31,930 bases of DNA. Origin: a virus. The notes below the pieces were generated by a model that searched no databases, had not been told where the DNA came from, and saw only the letters and a list, made by a program, of their open reading frames with translations. This document shows positions 30,056 through 31,930 of the stretch, piece by piece (the first letter of the stretch is position 1; every line of letters starts with the position of its first letter). The translations under genes were made by a program, and so were the position numbers. The stretch is taken from positions 1 to 31,930 of the IMG/VR virus record IMGVR_UViG_3300004806_000056; one strand, 5' to 3'.

Positions 30056-31930
30056 ATGAGCGTAGTTAATAGTAACATGGACATAACCCAATCAATTTTA
30101 TCAGATATCACAGTTTACAATAAATACGCAAAATATATTCCCGAATTAAAACGCAGAGAGACCTGGGAAGAAATCGTTGAACGCAATTTAGCAATGCACA
30201 TTAAGAAGTTTCCAGCATTAAAATCCGAAATACAAGCAGTATACAAAGAATTCGTATTCACCAAAAAAGTTTTGCCTTCAATGAGGTCAATGCAGTTTGG
30301 TGGAACCCCTATTGAAATCTCCAATACTAGAATTTTCAATTGTTCATTTTTACCTATTGATGATATTGATGCATTTTCCGAAGTAATGTTTTTGTTGTTG
30401 TCTGGTACAGGTGTGGGTTATTCTGTTCAGAAACATCATATTGATAAGATGCCTATCGTACAAGGTCCTACAACCAAAGGTCGTAGATTTTTAATTGGTG
30501 ATTCTATTGAAGGTTGGGCTGATGCAATTAAAGTGTTGGTCAAAGCTCACTTCAAAGGTAAATCGGATCCTATTTTTGATTATCGTGATATTCGTCCTAA
30601 AGGTGCTCGATTAATTACCTCCGGTGGTAAAGCACCAGGTCCTGATCCATTGCGTATTTGTATTGATAAAATTCAAGCAGTATTAAATGGTGCTCGTGGG
30701 CGCCATCTATCAACACTAGAAGCACACGACATTAATTGCCATATTGCTGATGCCGTTCTTTCTGGTGGTATTCGTAGAGCTGCTATGATTGCATTATTCA
30801 GTTTTGATGATTTAGATATGTTATCATGCAAAGCTGGTCCATGGTGGGAATTAAGTCCTCAACGGGGTCGTGCCAATAACTCTGTGGTACTCCATCGTGA
30901 ATATACCACAAGAGAACAGTTTGATGCTGTATGGAAGAAGGTCGAAGAGTCTGGTGCAGGTGAACCAGGAGTTTACTGGACAAACGATTACGATTGGGGC
31001 ACAAATCCCTGCGTTGAAATTGGATTACGCCCCTTCCAGTTCTGTAATCTCACGGAGGTCAATGTATCAGACTTAGCCGACCAAGACGATTTAAATGCTC
31101 GGGCAAAAGCGGGTGCTTTCATTGGAACACTTCAAGCCAGTTATACCGATTTCCATTATCTCCGTTCTATTTGGAAAGAAACCACCGAATTGGATGCTCT
31201 GATTGGTGTATCAATGACTGGTATTGGTTCAGATAAAGTAACACACTTGAATATGACACAAGCCGCTAAAATTGTATTGGAAGAAAATGCTAGAGTTGCT
31301 GAATTGATTGGTATCAATAGAGCAGCTAGAACAACCGCAGTTAAACCTGCCGGTACAACATCATTAGTGTTGGGTACATCATCGGGTATTCATGCATGGC
31401 ACAATGACTTCTATGTTCGCCGTATGCGTGTTGGTAAAAATGAAGCCCTCTATCGTTACATGAGTGAAAATCTTCCTGCATTGATTGAAGATTGTAATTT
31501 CAAACCACACATTGAAGCGGTCATGTCCTTTCCACAGAAAGCACCAGAAGGATCCATTCTCAGAACAGAATCGTTTATGCACCTTTTAAAGAGAGTAAAC
31601 AAATTCAGTAAAGAGTGGATTGCACCAGGTCACCGTGATGGATTGAATAATCATAATGTATCTTGCACAATCTCATTAAAAGCCAATGAATGGGAAAAGT
31701 GTGGTAATTGGATGTGGGAAAACCGTGAAAGTTATAACGGAATTGCCGTATTACCATATGATGGTGGAACATACATTCAGGCACCATTTGAAGATATTAC
31801 AGAAGAAAAGTTTAATGAAATGGTACCACTACTACATAGTGTTGACCTATCTAGTGTAATCGAAGAAGATGACAATACAGCACTTACCGACCAAGCAGCT
31901 TGTGGTGGCGGTGCGTGTGAAATAAAATAA
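30056..31930 (+). CDS. class II (AdoCbl-dependent) ribonucleoside-triphosphate reductase
   Basis: 624 aa, complete; the TAA is the last codon of the window. PSMRSMQFGGTPIEI and FNCSFLP, then LLSGTGVGYSVQK, identify a monomeric RTPR-type enzyme. C96 and C330 would form the redox pair, and N317-P-C319-V-E321 is the radical site (Cys to thiyl). C330 lies 11 residues after C319, as C419 after C408 in Lactobacillus leichmannii RTPR. The C-terminus CGGGACEIK (C616, C621) matches its CxxxxC shuttle pair. It reduces NTPs to dNTPs using adenosylcobalamin from the host, without NrdB or oxygen. It is shorter than L. leichmannii RTPR (739 aa). T4 itself uses class I NrdA/NrdB. Confidence 0.95.
   Translation: MSVVNSNMDITQSILSDITVYNKYAKYIPELKRRETWEEIVERNLAMHIKKFPALKSEIQAVYKEFVFTKKVLPSMRSMQFGGTPIEISNTRIFNCSFLPIDDIDAFSEVMFLLLSGTGVGYSVQKHHIDKMPIVQGPTTKGRRFLIGDSIEGWADAIKVLVKAHFKGKSDPIFDYRDIRPKGARLITSGGKAPGPDPLRICIDKIQAVLNGARGRHLSTLEAHDINCHIADAVLSGGIRRAAMIALFSFDDLDMLSCKAGPWWELSPQRGRANNSVVLHREYTTREQFDAVWKKVEESGAGEPGVYWTNDYDWGTNPCVEIGLRPFQFCNLTEVNVSDLADQDDLNARAKAGAFIGTLQASYTDFHYLRSIWKETTELDALIGVSMTGIGSDKVTHLNMTQAAKIVLEENARVAELIGINRAARTTAVKPAGTTSLVLGTSSGIHAWHNDFYVRRMRVGKNEALYRYMSENLPALIEDCNFKPHIEAVMSFPQKAPEGSILRTESFMHLLKRVNKFSKEWIAPGHRDGLNNHNVSCTISLKANEWEKCGNWMWENRESYNGIAVLPYDGGTYIQAPFEDITEEKFNEMVPLLHSVDLSSVIEEDDNTALTDQAACGGGACEIK

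Noticed and set aside
1-31930. CRISPR arrays, insertion sequences, integrase or attachment sites, inteins and group I introns.
   Set aside because: No regularly spaced repeats, transposase, integrase or interrupted core gene were seen; gp43, uvsX, 41, 61 and the reductase are all continuous.

Overview
The window is part of the genome of a T4-like myovirus (Straboviridae/Kyanoviridae-type relatives) that infects a Gram-negative bacterium. The sequence is AT-rich and almost fully coding on the + strand. It carries T4-type replication genes (gp43 polymerase, UvsX, gp41 helicase, gp61 primase), T4-style late promoters (TATAAATA) and a spanin pair, which implies a host outer membrane. No photosynthesis genes are present, so the host cannot be named from this window. 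The content resembles environmental (marine or freshwater) T4-like phages more than T4 itself.

Layout. Positions 1-1810 form an RNA-rich region. It holds four ordinary tRNAs (Arg-TCT, Met/Ile-CAT, Thr-TGT, Gly-TCC) and three odd tRNA-like genes that share an altered elbow: two 70-nt Gly-like molecules and one initiator-like CAT tRNA. It also has a roughly 290-nt unexplained structured RNA, small basic proteins and a GroES-type co-chaperonin. A lone glycosyltransferase and a small ORF follow, then what looks like a frameshifted minus-strand gene. From 3283 a perfect sigma70-type promoter drives the replication operon: an Sm-like protein, DNA polymerase, a membrane protein, UvsX, a gene-40-position protein, the helicase and a conserved protein of DUF4338/DruA-like appearance. 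A second promoter at 10947 precedes a 366-aa protein of unknown function. Positions 12423-17732 are a tightly packed glycosyltransferase and methyltransferase cassette.

From 17794 (late promoter) to 26865 lie mostly virion-associated genes. Four of these proteins begin with the same short motif, like the capsid-targeting sequence of T4 internal proteins (Met, Lys/Leu, Ser/Thr/Asn, Phe ... hydrophobic-x-Glu). Two of the four look like nucleic-acid or nucleotide enzymes: a KxDG nucleotidyltransferase (ligase-like) and a fused adenylyl/cytidylyltransferase plus P-loop kinase. I infer a set of enzymes packaged in the head and delivered with the DNA. A second gene is overprinted in the +1 frame of the kinase gene. 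A decoration protein and a tail-fibre-like protein are also here.

Positions 26867-28958 are the lysis cassette: GH19 endolysin, inner-membrane spanin with an embedded outer-membrane spanin, a holin-like membrane protein and an XhlA-like coiled-coil/TM protein. The window ends with gp61 primase and a complete class II (adenosylcobalamin-dependent) ribonucleotide reductase, which would supply dNTPs without an NrdB partner or oxygen.
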